A program made the translations under genes and the position numbers. 64,000 nucleotides of DNA, from positions 124,001 through 188,000 of the forward strand of contig JAEUHN010000040.1 in the NCBI GenBank assembly GCA_016795365.1. Reading direction: 5' to 3'. This DNA is from Verrucomicrobiaceae bacterium (GTDB lineage Bacteria > Verrucomicrobiota > Verrucomicrobiia > Verrucomicrobiales > Verrucomicrobiaceae). Below the pieces are notes generated by a model. That model did no database searches and was not told where the DNA came from. It saw only the letters and a program-made list of their open reading frames with translations. This document shows positions 43,480 through 52,313 of the stretch, one piece after another. Every line of letters starts with the position of its first letter. Within the stretch, counting starts at the first letter, position 1.

Positions 43480-45990
43480 ATGTCACGCCTCGCGCCCTTG
43501 CTTTGTCTTCTCGCCACGACTGCCTCCAGTCGTGTGCCTGACTTCTCGCGCGAGATTCTGCCGATCTTGTCGGACAACTGCTTCCAGTGCCACGGCACCG
43601 ATGCAAAGGCACGAAAAGGCGAGCTTCGTCTCGATGTGGAAGCCGATGCCAAGCGCGTGAAGGATGGCGTGGCCGCGATCAAGCCAGGCAACGCGGACGC
43701 GAGCGAAGCCATCAAGCGCATCGTGAGCACCGACAAAGACGAGCACATGCCGCCCGCGAAGAGCCACAAGAACGTGACGCCCGCGCAGCTCGAGCTTTTG
43801 AAGCAATGGATCAACGGCGGCGCGAAGTGGGGCCAGCACTGGGCGTTCACGCGCATTGAGAAGCCGAAGACCGGCAACGGCATCGATGACTTCGTGGCTG
43901 CCAAGTTGAAGGAGCACGGTCTCGCCTTCTCGCCCGAGGCAGCGCCGGAGACGCTGTGCCGTCGGCTGTATTTGGATCTCGTGGGATTGCCGCCAACTCC
44001 GCAAGAGGTGGCTGAGTTCGTGAAGGTGGCGAATGGAACTGCCAAAGCCTACGAGACGCTGGTGGATAAACTCTTGTCCGATCCCCGCCACGGCGAGCGC
44101 TGGGTTTGGGAATGGTTGGATGCCTCGCGTTACGCGGACACAAATGGCTACCAGGGCGACCTGGAGCGCACGGCGTGGCCTTGGCGTGACTGGGTGATCA
44201 AGGCGATCAACGACAACCTGCCGTATGATCAGTTCACCGTGTGGCAGCTCGCAGGCGATCTGCTGCCGAACGCGACGAAGGAGCAAAAGCTCGCGACGGC
44301 TTTCGTGCGCAATCACATGATCAATGGCGAGGGCGGTCGCATCGCGGAGGAGAACCGCATCGAGTATCTCTTCGATCAGGTCGAGACGGTCGGCACCGTG
44401 TGGCTGGGCCTCACTTTCCAGTGCACGCGCTGCCATGATCACAAGTTCGATCCGCTCACGATGGTGGATTACTACTCGATGATGGCCTTCTTCAACGCGA
44501 CCCAGGTCGATGGTGGCGGACGCAGTGGCCAGACCGCGCCGGTGCTGGACATGAGCACGCCGACGGAGGAAGCGAAGAGCCAGCAGGCACAGCAGCGTGT
44601 AAATCAGATCGCGAAGGAAGTGGAGGCCTTCGAGTTGAAGAAGTGGCCGCGTCCGGAAGGCAAGGGGCTGGAGGAATCCGAAGCCGCGAAGCTTCCTGGC
44701 AATCTGCCTGCGACGCTGGCGAAGACAGTGCCATCGAAGCGCGGTGTGGATGCGCTGCTGGAGTCGATCAACTACTTCAAGGACAAGGACAAAGCCTATG
44801 TCGCAGTGCTGCAGAAGCTGCTCAACGCTGTTCGCCAACGCGATGCCGCGAAGAGCAACATCACGAAGGTGATGGTCATGGAGGAACGCAAGGAAGGACC
44901 GCGCGACACCTTCCTGCTAGTGAAGGGCGCGTATGACAACGTAACGACCACGAAGGCCAGCATGGCCACGCCTGCAAAACTGCCACCGATGCCCGCCAAC
45001 GCCCCGCGCAATCGACTAGGCCTCGCGCAGTGGCTGGTCTCACGCGACAACCCGCTGACTGCACGCGTGACGGTGAACCGCTACTGGCAGAGCTTCTTCG
45101 GCACCGGCCTGGTGAAGACGGCGGAGGACTTCGGCCTGCAAGGAGAACGCCCCGTGCACATGGACCTGCTCGACTGGCTGGCCGCTGACTTCATGGATCA
45201 CGGCTGGGATGTGAAGCGACTGCTCAAGATGATCGTGACGAGCCGGACGTATCGGCAGGCGGGTGGAGCTAAGAGCGAAGAGCTAAGGGCAAAGAGTGGC
45301 GAACAGGCTCTTCAGAATCCGGGGGAACTCTATGCTCTTCGCGCTTCGCTCTACGCTCAGTTCCCGCGCTTTCGCATGCCCAGCTTCATGCTGCGCGATC
45401 AGGCGCTGGCGATCAGTGGCCTGCTCTCGCCGAAGGTGGGTGGTCCGGCGGTAAAGCCTTATCAACCGGACGGCATCTGGGAGGAGGCAACCTTCGGCAA
45501 AGTGAAATACACGCCCGACACCGGTGACGCCTTGTATCGTCGCAGCCTTTACACGTTCTGGCGTCGCATCGTGGGACCCACGATGTTCTTCGACACCGCG
45601 CCACGACAGTTCTGCGTGGTGAAGGCGACGCGCACGAACACACCGCTGCAAGCGCTCGTGACGATGAACGAGACGACCTACGTCGAAGCCGCGCGCGCGA
45701 TGGCGCAGCGCTTGTTGCTTGATGCCTCGCTAAAGGACGACACTGCACGGCTGACGCAGGCATGGCGGCTGGCGACGGCGCGAGCACCGAAGGCTGGCGA
45801 GGTGACGACGATGCTGACGTCGTTACAGAAACTGAAAGCCAAGTTTGCCGCCGATGCCGAAGGTGCGAAGACGCTGCTCGGCGTTGGTGACTCGAAGCGC
45901 GACGAGCACCTCAACGCCACCGAGCACGCCGCGTGGACCAGCCTTTGCCTGATGGTGCTGAATCTCGACGAAGTGCTGACGAAGGAGTGA
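43480..45990 (+). CDS. PSD1 and planctomycete cytochrome C domain protein (DUF1549/DUF1553)
   Basis: The 836-residue secreted protein has a signal peptide ([17 protein letters not shown]), a planctomycete-type cytochrome C block CFQCH (Cys34, Cys37, His38), DUF1549 (about 130-330: [50 protein letters not shown]), and DUF1553 (about 500-790: [40 protein letters not shown]). Usual DUF1553 proteins go from TYRQ to PRFR in roughly 25 residues. Here the gap is over 40 and corresponds to a 93-bp palindromic element at 45266-45358, a multiple of three, so the frame is kept. Function is unknown; the haem suggests redox activity. Confidence 0.9.
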   Translation: MSRLAPLLCLLATTASSRVPDFSREILPILSDNCFQCHGTDAKARKGELRLDVEADAKRVKDGVAAIKPGNADASEAIKRIVSTDKDEHMPPAKSHKNVTPAQLELLKQWINGGAKWGQHWAFTRIEKPKTGNGIDDFVAAKLKEHGLAFSPEAAPETLCRRLYLDLVGLPPTPQEVAEFVKVANGTAKAYETLVDKLLSDPRHGERWVWEWLDASRYADTNGYQGDLERTAWPWRDWVIKAINDNLPYDQFTVWQLAGDLLPNATKEQKLATAFVRNHMINGEGGRIAEENRIEYLFDQVETVGTVWLGLTFQCTRCHDHKFDPLTMVDYYSMMAFFNATQVDGGGRSGQTAPVLDMSTPTEEAKSQQAQQRVNQIAKEVEAFELKKWPRPEGKGLEESEAAKLPGNLPATLAKTVPSKRGVDALLESINYFKDKDKAYVAVLQKLLNAVRQRDAAKSNITKVMVMEERKEGPRDTFLLVKGAYDNVTTTKASMATPAKLPPMPANAPRNRLGLAQWLVSRDNPLTARVTVNRYWQSFFGTGLVKTAEDFGLQGERPVHMDLLDWLAADFMDHGWDVKRLLKMIVTSRTYRQAGGAKSEELRAKSGEQALQNPGELYALRASLYAQFPRFRMPSFMLRDQALAISGLLSPKVGGPAVKPYQPDGIWEEATFGKVKYTPDTGDALYRRSLYTFWRRIVGPTMFFDTAPRQFCVVKATRTNTPLQALVTMNETTYVEAARAMAQRLLLDASLKDDTARLTQAWRLATARAPKAGEVTTMLTSLQKLKAKFAADAEGAKTLLGVGDSKRDEHLNATEHAAWTSLCLMVLNLDEVLTKE
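45266..45358. repeat. In-frame palindromic element inside the PSD1 gene
   Basis: Two 32-nt arms (45266-45297 and 45327-45358) are imperfect reverse complements around a 29-nt loop. In the outer block GAGCTAAGAGCGAAG matches the reversed right arm at 13 of 15 positions; the inner block matches at 13 of 16. The arms are rich in GAGC/GAAG repeats unlike the flanking codons. The element encodes about 31 residues ([20 protein letters not shown] and more) without a stop in the used frame. Confidence 0.7.
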
Positions 45991-46034
45991 GTTCGTCTTG
46001 AGAACTGCGTGGTTGCTCGCGTTCTTTGGCGACT

Positions 46035-47357
46035 ATGCCTTACACGTTTCCCAAGTCCGCCGAACTCTTCGCACGCGCTCAGAACAGCATCGCCGCCGGT
46101 ATCAACAGCGGCATCCGCAAGATGGAAGTGCCGGTGCCGCTCTACTTCGATCACGGCAAGGGCAGCCGCTTGTTCGATGTCGATGGCAATGAATACATCG
46201 ACTTCCAGATTGGTCAGGGGGCGATCCTTTACGGCCACGCGCCAGAAGGCATGGCGAACGCGATCGCCGAGCAGGCGAAGAAGGGCACGCATTGGGCCGC
46301 GCAGAGTGTGCTGGAGATCGAGGTCGCTGAGCGTCTGCAAGCGATGATCCCCGGCGCGGACCTCGTGCGCTTCAACAACTCGGCCACCGAGGTCGTGCTC
46401 AGTGCGCTCAGACTCGCGCGAGCGCACACGGGCCGTCGTTTGATCCTGAAGTTCGAAGGTCACTACCACGGCTGGGCTGACGAAGGCCTCGTAGGCTTTG
46501 CGCCGCCGCCCGATCAGTGGGGCAGCGAGGATGAGCCGACGCGCCTGCATCCGAGCAAGGGCGTCATTCCCGAGGTGCTGGAGCAATTCGTCGTCGCGCG
46601 CTGGAACGATCCCGCGCATCTGCGTCAGCGCGTGGATCAGTATCGCGGTCAGATCGCGGCGATCATCTTCGAGCCCGTGCTGTGCAACACCGGCTGCATG
46701 GTGCCCGTGCCCGGCATGATCGAGACGATTCGCGAGCTATGCGACCGCGACGGCATGTTGATGATCGCGGACGAAACCATCACCGGCTTCCGCTTCGGCG
46801 CCGGCTGCGCGCAGAAGCATCTCGGCTTCGTGCCTGACCTCACGATCCTCGGCAAGGCCATCGGCGGCGGTGTGCCGTTTGCGGCTTTGGTGGGCAAGAA
46901 AGAAGCCTTCGCCAAGATCATCAGCGGCGAGGTCGTCCACGCTGGCACGCTCAATGCGAACCCGCTCTGCCTTGCGGCCGCGAAGTGGTGTCTCGACGAA
47001 GTCATCGCGCTCGGCGACTCGCATCCGGCCAACGCGATCCGCCTGGGCAACAAGCTCATGGCCGGACTGCGCGCGCTCGCCGACCAGCATGGCATTCCGC
47101 TTCGCCCGCAGGGCCCCGGCTTGGTCTTCCACTGTGCGGTGCTGAAAGCTGGCGCAGCCGAAGGCCCGATCACCAGCTACCGCGACTACGTGCAGCGCCA
47201 TGATGCCCCGCGCTGGGCGACGATCCGTCGCGCGTTGCTCGAAGAAGGCGTGCGCGCCATCGAGCGCGGCCTCTGGTTCATCAGCCTCGCGCACACCGAT
47301 GCGGACATCGACGAAGCCCTCGAGAAAGCGGCGCGTGCGTTTGCGCGGCTAGGCTAG
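46035..47357 (+). CDS. Class III PLP-dependent aminotransferase (glutamate-1-semialdehyde-mutase-like)
   Basis: The 440-residue enzyme shows the class III fold: RLFDVDGNEYIDFQIGQGAI, LVRFNNSATEVVLSALRLAR, FEGHYHGWADEG, LMIADETITGFRFG, and LTILGKAIGGGVPFAA with the likely PLP lysine Lys274. It resembles glutamate-1-semialdehyde aminotransferase, but no hem genes are adjacent, so it could be another aspartate-aminotransferase-family member using an amino acid donor. The frame opens upstream at TTG 46026, but ATG 46035 (MPYTFPKSAELF) is a better start. It overlaps the convergent M32 gene by nine bases. Confidence 0.85.
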   Translation: MPYTFPKSAELFARAQNSIAAGINSGIRKMEVPVPLYFDHGKGSRLFDVDGNEYIDFQIGQGAILYGHAPEGMANAIAEQAKKGTHWAAQSVLEIEVAERLQAMIPGADLVRFNNSATEVVLSALRLARAHTGRRLILKFEGHYHGWADEGLVGFAPPPDQWGSEDEPTRLHPSKGVIPEVLEQFVVARWNDPAHLRQRVDQYRGQIAAIIFEPVLCNTGCMVPVPGMIETIRELCDRDGMLMIADETITGFRFGAGCAQKHLGFVPDLTILGKAIGGGVPFAALVGKKEAFAKIISGEVVHAGTLNANPLCLAAAKWCLDEVIALGDSHPANAIRLGNKLMAGLRALADQHGIPLRPQGPGLVFHCAVLKAGAAEGPITSYRDYVQRHDAPRWATIRRALLEEGVRAIERGLWFISLAHTDADIDEALEKAARAFARLG

Positions 47358-48821
47358 GAACCTCGCTTTGAGATGCTCGAGATGCCAGCGGGCATCGGTG
47401 GGCTCACCGGTGGCGGCTTTCATGAGTTCACGGGGTGAAAGCACCGAGCCATGGGCATGAACATGAGTGCGGAGCCATTGCAGCAATGAGGCGTAATCGG
47501 CGTGGTCGATGTCCTTGGCGATGGCGGCACTCTGGCGTGCAGCGCGGAAGAGCTGGGCAGCGTTGAGATTGCCGAGAGTGTAGGTGGGGAAGTAGCCCAT
47601 CCCGCCCATGCTCCAGTGAATATCCTGGAGGCAGCCACGGGCCGCGTCTGGAGGCGTCATGCCGAACAGGGCAGTGAACTCTTCGTTCCACGCGGCAGGC
47701 ACATCCTTGACCTTCAGTTCGCGGTTCAGGAGGCGGCGTTCCATATTGAAGCGCAGCATGATATGAAGGTCGTAAGTGGCTTCGTCGGCCTCGACGCGGA
47801 TGAAGGAAAACTCGGCTCGGTTCACCGCGGCGACCATCTCGTCGATCGAGAGGCTCAGGCCAGGGAAGATCTCCTTCGCGCGAGGCAACCACTTTTCCCA
47901 AAAGGCTCGTGAGCGGCCCACGTGATTCTCCCACAGGCGCGATTGCGATTCATGAATCCCAAGAGACACCGCTGTGCCGGAAGGAAGGCCGTAGTCATCG
48001 GCGGGCAGCCCTTGTTCATACATGCCGTGACCAGCCTCATGCAGCACGCCGAAGAGCGATGAAGTGAAGTCCTTCTCGTCGTAGCGCGTGGTGAGACGTT
48101 GATCGCGCGGCCCGAGACGAGTGCAAAACGGATGGGCCGTGGTGTCGATGCGACCGCCTTCGAAGTTGAAGCCCACGCTCTCGGCGATCTCGCGGTTGAG
48201 CTGCTGCTGCTTCTCGATGGGATAATCGCCCGCGAGGATATCGGCGGGGATCGCAGCGCTGCGGGCGACGGCTTCCTTCGCGAGACTCGAAAGCTGCGGA
48301 CGCAAAGTGTCGAACAAGGTGCTGATCTCGGCGGCGGTGGCAGCGGGCTCATACTCGTCGAGCAAGGCATCGTAGGCCTCGCCCGCGTAGCCCCAGCGCT
48401 CGGCGCGTTTCAGCGTGAGCTTGAGCAGCTTGTCGAGATGCGGCGCGAAGGCTTTGAAGTTCGAGTCCTTCCGCGCATCAGCCCAGGCCGACTTGGCGTG
48501 CGTGGTGACCTCACTGAATTCTTCCACCAGCTTGCGCGAGAGCTTGATCGCACGGTTCAACTGACGCCGCCATTCGCGCACGTTGGCCTGGGCGACAGGT
48601 GACAAGTCTTCGCCCTCGGCCTGATCTAGGAGCAGCCGGAATTTCTTCGATGTGAAGAGGGAATACGCCTTGCCGCTAAGGTAGCCGAGTTGCTTCGCGC
48701 GATAATCCAGCGCAGCGGGTGGCATATAAGTCTCCTGATCCCAGCCAAGCGTGGCGGAGGTGGAGTCGAGGAGCGCGATCTCGCCAGCGAGATCGCAGAG
48801 TTGGGGATAGGCAGCAGGCAT
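47349..48821 (-). CDS. Carboxypeptidase M32 (Taq type)
   Basis: The 490-residue protein has the zinc motif HEAGH at 261-265, preceded by THPF-like HPFCTRLGPRDQRLTTRYD and followed by the Glu ligand in GIHESQSRLWENHVGRS. Later landmarks (LHIMLRFNMERRLLNRELKV, WSMGGMGYFPTYTLGNLNAA) are classical M32 blocks. It is a cytoplasmic metallocarboxypeptidase of broad specificity. It follows the ParE-like toxin gene by ten bases on the same strand, the last gene of a run beginning with ribD. Confidence 0.94.
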   Translation of the reverse strand: MPAAYPQLCDLAGEIALLDSTSATLGWDQETYMPPAALDYRAKQLGYLSGKAYSLFTSKKFRLLLDQAEGEDLSPVAQANVREWRRQLNRAIKLSRKLVEEFSEVTTHAKSAWADARKDSNFKAFAPHLDKLLKLTLKRAERWGYAGEAYDALLDEYEPAATAAEISTLFDTLRPQLSSLAKEAVARSAAIPADILAGDYPIEKQQQLNREIAESVGFNFEGGRIDTTAHPFCTRLGPRDQRLTTRYDEKDFTSSLFGVLHEAGHGMYEQGLPADDYGLPSGTAVSLGIHESQSRLWENHVGRSRAFWEKWLPRAKEIFPGLSLSIDEMVAAVNRAEFSFIRVEADEATYDLHIMLRFNMERRLLNRELKVKDVPAAWNEEFTALFGMTPPDAARGCLQDIHWSMGGMGYFPTYTLGNLNAAQLFRAARQSAAIAKDIDHADYASLLQWLRTHVHAHGSVLSPRELMKAATGEPTDARWHLEHLKARFLA

Positions 48822-48831
48822 GGGGAGTGGG

Positions 48832-49083
48832 TCAGGAGTCGCGGCGGATGTCGAGGATGCGCAGTTCGTTCACGGGGGCGTCTTCCCAGTAGCTGATTCG
48901 CCAGTGGCCGATGGTTTGATGATGAATGACTCGTCCGGTGTTGTCGCGTGTGGTGACGGAACTGGCAATCGAAGTCGTGTCAGCCATCATCTTGAGCAAG
49001 CGTGACACCTGTAGGCACTGTGGCTTGCGCAACTGGCAGAGGTATTCGCTGACCGAGTAGTCGAGAACGAGTTTTCTGAGCAT
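48832..49083 (-). CDS. ParE/RelE-like toxin (type II module 2)
   Basis: The 83-residue protein resembles the small plasmid-stabilisation/RelE fold: RKLVLDYSVSEYLCQLRKP at the start and the C-terminal strand pair GHWRISYWEDAPVNELRILD with the final IRR. The usual IxxRRxxY-type tail is shortened. The gene follows its antitoxin by two bases. Its target, ribosome or gyrase, cannot be told from sequence. Confidence is lower than for the module at 3285-3790. Confidence 0.68.
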   Translation of the reverse strand: MLRKLVLDYSVSEYLCQLRKPQCLQVSRLLKMMADTTSIASSVTTRDNTGRVIHHQTIGHWRISYWEDAPVNELRILDIRRDS

Positions 49084-49085
49084 CG

Positions 49086-49292
49086 CTACTCCAGTTCATC
49101 AGCAGCGATGCCTGCCTTGGCTAGGAACTCCTCAAAGGACACCTTTCGACCTTCGTCCATGGCTTTCATCCGGCTCGAGATGAGCTGGTTGAATTCCTCG
49201 TCAGTCTCCAGACTGACCAAGTAGCGCTCCAACTCCCGCCGTTGTTCAAACGGCAGGAGGGAGACTTGCAACTTGAGGTCAGCCAAGCTCAT
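49086..49292 (-). CDS. Antitoxin of type II module 2
   Basis: The 68-residue acidic protein (LKLQVSLLPFEQRRELERYL, VSLETDEEFNQLISSRMKAM, EGRKVSFEEFLAKAGI) resembles small RelB-like addiction antitoxins, with a helical N-terminus and a toxin-wrapping VSFEEF segment. It lies 15 bases after the clpP stop and two bases before the toxin on the same strand. Antitoxins of this kind are typically unstable and degraded by Lon or Clp proteases, so sitting directly behind clpP is notable. No DNA-binding domain is obvious. Confidence 0.72.
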   Translation of the reverse strand: MSLADLKLQVSLLPFEQRRELERYLVSLETDEEFNQLISSRMKAMDEGRKVSFEEFLAKAGIAADELE

Positions 49293-49307
49293 GGCGGCGC
49301 AACGGGA

Positions 49308-49958
49308 CTACTTGGCTTCGATAGCGTCAGGGAGCTGCTTCTTGTTTTCCAGCACCTTGTCCACAAGGCCGTATTCAGCGGCTTGCGCGGCGCTCATGTA
49401 ATTGTCGCGGTCGGCATCCTTGGCGATCTGGTCAACTGACTTGCCAGTGTGATGAGCAAGAATCTTGTTCAGGCGCTTCTCGAGGTTGAACATGTATTCG
49501 ACCGTCGCACGCACATCGGAGGCGGTGCCGCGAGCACCACCAGAGACCTGATGGATCATGATGTCCGAGTTCGGCAAAGCGTAGCGCTTGCCCTTGGTGC
49601 CAGCGCAGAGGAGCACGGAACCCATGCTGGCCACGAGGCCGATGGAGTAGGTGCAGACGTCGCAGGTGAGGAACTGCATCGTGTCGTAGATCGCAAGGCC
49701 TGCGGTGACGCTGCCGCCCGGGCTGTTGATGTAGATGTGGATGTCTTTCTTCGGGTCCTGCATCTGGAGGAACAGAAGCTGGGCGATGATGATGTTGGCG
49801 ACGTGATCGTCGATGGCGGTGCCAAGGAAAATGATGCGGTCCTTCAGCAGGCGCGAATAGATGTCATATGCGCGCTCCACACGGCCTTCCGATTCGATGA
49901 CGGTCGGCACGATGTAGTTGTTCTGCGGGACGATGATTTTGGGGTCGTGGTTGAACAT
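49308..49958 (-). CDS. clpP: ATP-dependent Clp protease proteolytic subunit
   Basis: The 216-residue protease has the full ClpP catalytic set: [11 protein letters not shown] with Ser111, MIHQ with His136, and DRDNYMSA with Asp185, within the [17 protein letters not shown] framework. It forms a tetradecameric degradation chamber in the cytoplasm fed by ClpX, ClpA or ClpC. None of those ATPases is adjacent; ribD lies 24 bp upstream and a toxin-antitoxin pair follows. Length and motifs are normal. Confidence 0.96.
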   Translation of the reverse strand: MFNHDPKIIVPQNNYIVPTVIESEGRVERAYDIYSRLLKDRIIFLGTAIDDHVANIIIAQLLFLQMQDPKKDIHIYINSPGGSVTAGLAIYDTMQFLTCDVCTYSIGLVASMGSVLLCAGTKGKRYALPNSDIMIHQVSGGARGTASDVRATVEYMFNLEKRLNKILAHHTGKSVDQIAKDADRDNYMSAAQAAEYGLVDKVLENKKQLPDAIEAK

Positions 49959-49982
49959 GGTGGGTAATCAACGAGCGGGGTT

Positions 49983-51095
49983 CTAGCTTGTCAATACGTG
50001 GGCTGCGGGCACGGGGACTCCAGCGGATGCAGCTTCAGGCCCGGGAGGCTGGGTGAAGACGGGAGTGCCCATGAAGCACACGTTGTCCCCGAGCGTCAGC
50101 ACTTTGACGGGCTTGAGTTCGACGGAGGCAGGCAGAGGCAGACCCGCGATGCTGGGGCGACCGCCGCCGCAGAGTCGAGGGGCGACATACCAGGCGACTT
50201 CATCGACCATCTGGGTGGCGAAGGCACGACCGAGAATGATGCCGCCGCCTTCGACGAGCACGGAGGTGACACCACGATTGCCGAGTTCGCGCAGCACATC
50301 GGGAAAGTCGAGACCGCGCAGCACGATGGTGCGGTCCTTGAATTCATCGGTGAACAAATGGGAGTCCTGCGGCAGCACACCGGAGCGCGTCATCACCACG
50401 CGCCAGGGCTGAATCTTGCCCGCACTCACGTTCGCCTCGCGCAGCGTCAGCCGTGGATTGTCGCGGCGCACCGTCTCAGCACCGACGATGATGGCATCCA
50501 CCCGACTGCGAATGCGCAGGGCATGGCCGCGTGCGGCATCGCTGGTGATCCATTGCGATTCACCTGCGGGACGCGTGATGCGGCCATCCAGGCTTTGTCC
50601 TGCCTTGGCGATCACGTAAGGCGTGCCAGTGGTGATCCACTTGGTGAAGGCCTTGATCACTTCCTTGCACTCGTCCTCCATCACGCCCCAGCTCACCTTG
50701 ATCCTGGCGGCTTCGAGCACGTCATCGGCCCGACCTTGATGACGAGGATTCGGATCGCGAGTGCCATAGACCACGCGAGCGATGCGGGCGTTCTTGATCG
50801 CATCCGTGCACGGCGGTGTGCGCCCCGCCGTGCAGCAGGGTTCCAGCGTCACATACAAGGTGGAACCCGGCAGCAACTTGGGGAATCGCGTCACTGCATC
50901 GTGGATCGCCTCCACCTCGGCATGGGCCTCGCCGGCCTTCTTGTGATAGCCCCAGCCAATGATCATATCGTCCTTCACCACCACGGCACCAACGGGAGGG
51001 TTTGGGCTGGTCAAACCGATGCCCCGTTTAGCCTGATCGAGGGCGGCCGACATCCATCGGACGTCGGCAAGGTGTTGGTCGTGAGCAGAAGCCAT
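49983..51095 (-). CDS. ribD: Bifunctional riboflavin biosynthesis deaminase/reductase
   Basis: The 370-residue protein starts at ATG 51095 (MASAHDQHLADVRWMSAALD). The deaminase domain has the zinc site HAE (His58, Glu60) and EPCCTAGRTPPC (Cys87, Cys96), with SPNPPVGAVVV before it. The reductase domain follows: VIAKAGQSLDGRIT, IRSRVDAIIVGAETVRRDNP, LVEGGGIILGRAF. It performs the second and third steps from GTP to riboflavin. Other rib genes are not nearby. The tail is Pro/Ala-rich (QPPGPEAASAGVPVP). Confidence 0.95.
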   Translation of the reverse strand: MASAHDQHLADVRWMSAALDQAKRGIGLTSPNPPVGAVVVKDDMIIGWGYHKKAGEAHAEVEAIHDAVTRFPKLLPGSTLYVTLEPCCTAGRTPPCTDAIKNARIARVVYGTRDPNPRHQGRADDVLEAARIKVSWGVMEDECKEVIKAFTKWITTGTPYVIAKAGQSLDGRITRPAGESQWITSDAARGHALRIRSRVDAIIVGAETVRRDNPRLTLREANVSAGKIQPWRVVMTRSGVLPQDSHLFTDEFKDRTIVLRGLDFPDVLRELGNRGVTSVLVEGGGIILGRAFATQMVDEVAWYVAPRLCGGGRPSIAGLPLPASVELKPVKVLTLGDNVCFMGTPVFTQPPGPEAASAGVPVPAAHVLTS

Positions 51096-51189
51096 GAGGG
51101 AGGGAGAAAGGCGGCGCAGTGTGCTGCATCGGTCGTGATGCGCAAGTTTACGCTCGCCGCAATCGCACAGGCACGCGAAGTTTCCTGCC

Positions 51190-52206
51190 ATGAGCATGAA
51201 CGTGAGTGACAAGGCGAGGATGTATCGCGAGCTGGGGAAGCTTTTCAGCGCCAGCTTCCCGATGGACAAGTCCATCGCCATGCTCCTGGACCAAAGCCCG
51301 CGCGGTGCACGCCGCGAGTTCCTGGAGGGGCTCGATCGCGGCCTCGCCCACCGTCTTGGCTTCGCCGACGCCATGACCACCTACAACCATGCGCTCACCT
51401 CCGACCTCGAGCGCAGCCTCGTCACCAGCGGCGAACGCAGCGGACGGCTGGCCGAGGCATGCGAGCATCTGGCACACTACTTCACCACCTGGCACAAAGG
51501 CATCCGCGATGCGCGCAGCGCCATGGTTTACCCCTTGATCCTGCTGCACGCTGGCGTGGTGCTGCCGGAGGTCTCGCGCTTCATGCTGATGAGCAACATG
51601 CCCGGTGCTGATGCCAAGGACATGCACCTGTGGCCCGCGATCCTCTGGCGTCTGGGGCTGTTCTGGCTGGCGCTTCTAATCCTGTGGCAACTCTGGCGCT
51701 GGATGAGCCGCGCGTCTGCGCACTCCGAAGCCATCGACCGCATCCTCAACATGGCACCGCTCATCGGCAGCGTGCGACGACACTGGGCGCTGGCGCGTTT
51801 TTGCCAGGTCTTTCACTCCGCACTGCTCGCCTCCATGCGCATCACCGAGTGCCTGCGCATGGCGGGTGATGCCTCGCAAAGCGGCATCGTGCGCAACGGT
51901 GCCGAGATCGCAGCCAAGGAAGTCGGCACGGGTGAATCGCTCGCGGCCAGTCTGGTGAAGTCCAAGCGCTTCCCCCGCCCGTTCACGAATGCGGTGCAGA
52001 CCTCCGAAGCCTCCGGCGTGCTCGACATTGAGTTCATGCGCTGGGCGCAGGCCGAGACCGACATGGCCGAGGAGGCCCAGCGCAGTGCCGCTGAATGGTA
52101 TCCCAAGGCGCTCTACTTTCTCGTGCTCGGCTACATCGCCGTGCGCATTGTTGGCTTCGCCTCGGACTACTTCGGCACGATGCTGAACCCCGACAAGTTC
52201 ATGTGA
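51190..52206 (+). CDS. GspF/PilC-like type II secretion family membrane protein
   Basis: The 338-residue protein has two T2SF-type cytoplasmic helical domains: MYRELGKLFSASFPMDKSI... to YFTTWHKGIRDARS, and FCQVFHSALLASMRITECLR to TSEASGVLDIEFMRW. Each is followed by hydrophobic helices (about 112-130, 153-170, 312-330). It is the inner-membrane platform component of type II secretion or pilus machines. No gspE, gspD or pilin genes lie nearby, so it may be an orphan acting with a system elsewhere. It is divergent from ribD across 94 bp. Confidence 0.82.
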   Translation: MSMNVSDKARMYRELGKLFSASFPMDKSIAMLLDQSPRGARREFLEGLDRGLAHRLGFADAMTTYNHALTSDLERSLVTSGERSGRLAEACEHLAHYFTTWHKGIRDARSAMVYPLILLHAGVVLPEVSRFMLMSNMPGADAKDMHLWPAILWRLGLFWLALLILWQLWRWMSRASAHSEAIDRILNMAPLIGSVRRHWALARFCQVFHSALLASMRITECLRMAGDASQSGIVRNGAEIAAKEVGTGESLAASLVKSKRFPRPFTNAVQTSEASGVLDIEFMRWAQAETDMAEEAQRSAAEWYPKALYFLVLGYIAVRIVGFASDYFGTMLNPDKFM

Positions 52207-52313
52207 AAGGCCGGGTTCGAACCACAAGGATCATCGACCTGCCCTGAAGCACGAAATTAGCAGGCTCAACTTCTTGCCTGCCTGCTCGGAAGCCTGGACA
52301 GTCACCACCTCCC

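Noticed and set aside
49998-51209. Plus-strand open frame of 403 codons
   Set aside because: It covers ribD in antisense and shows no motif. The ribD reading has all zinc and reductase signatures.
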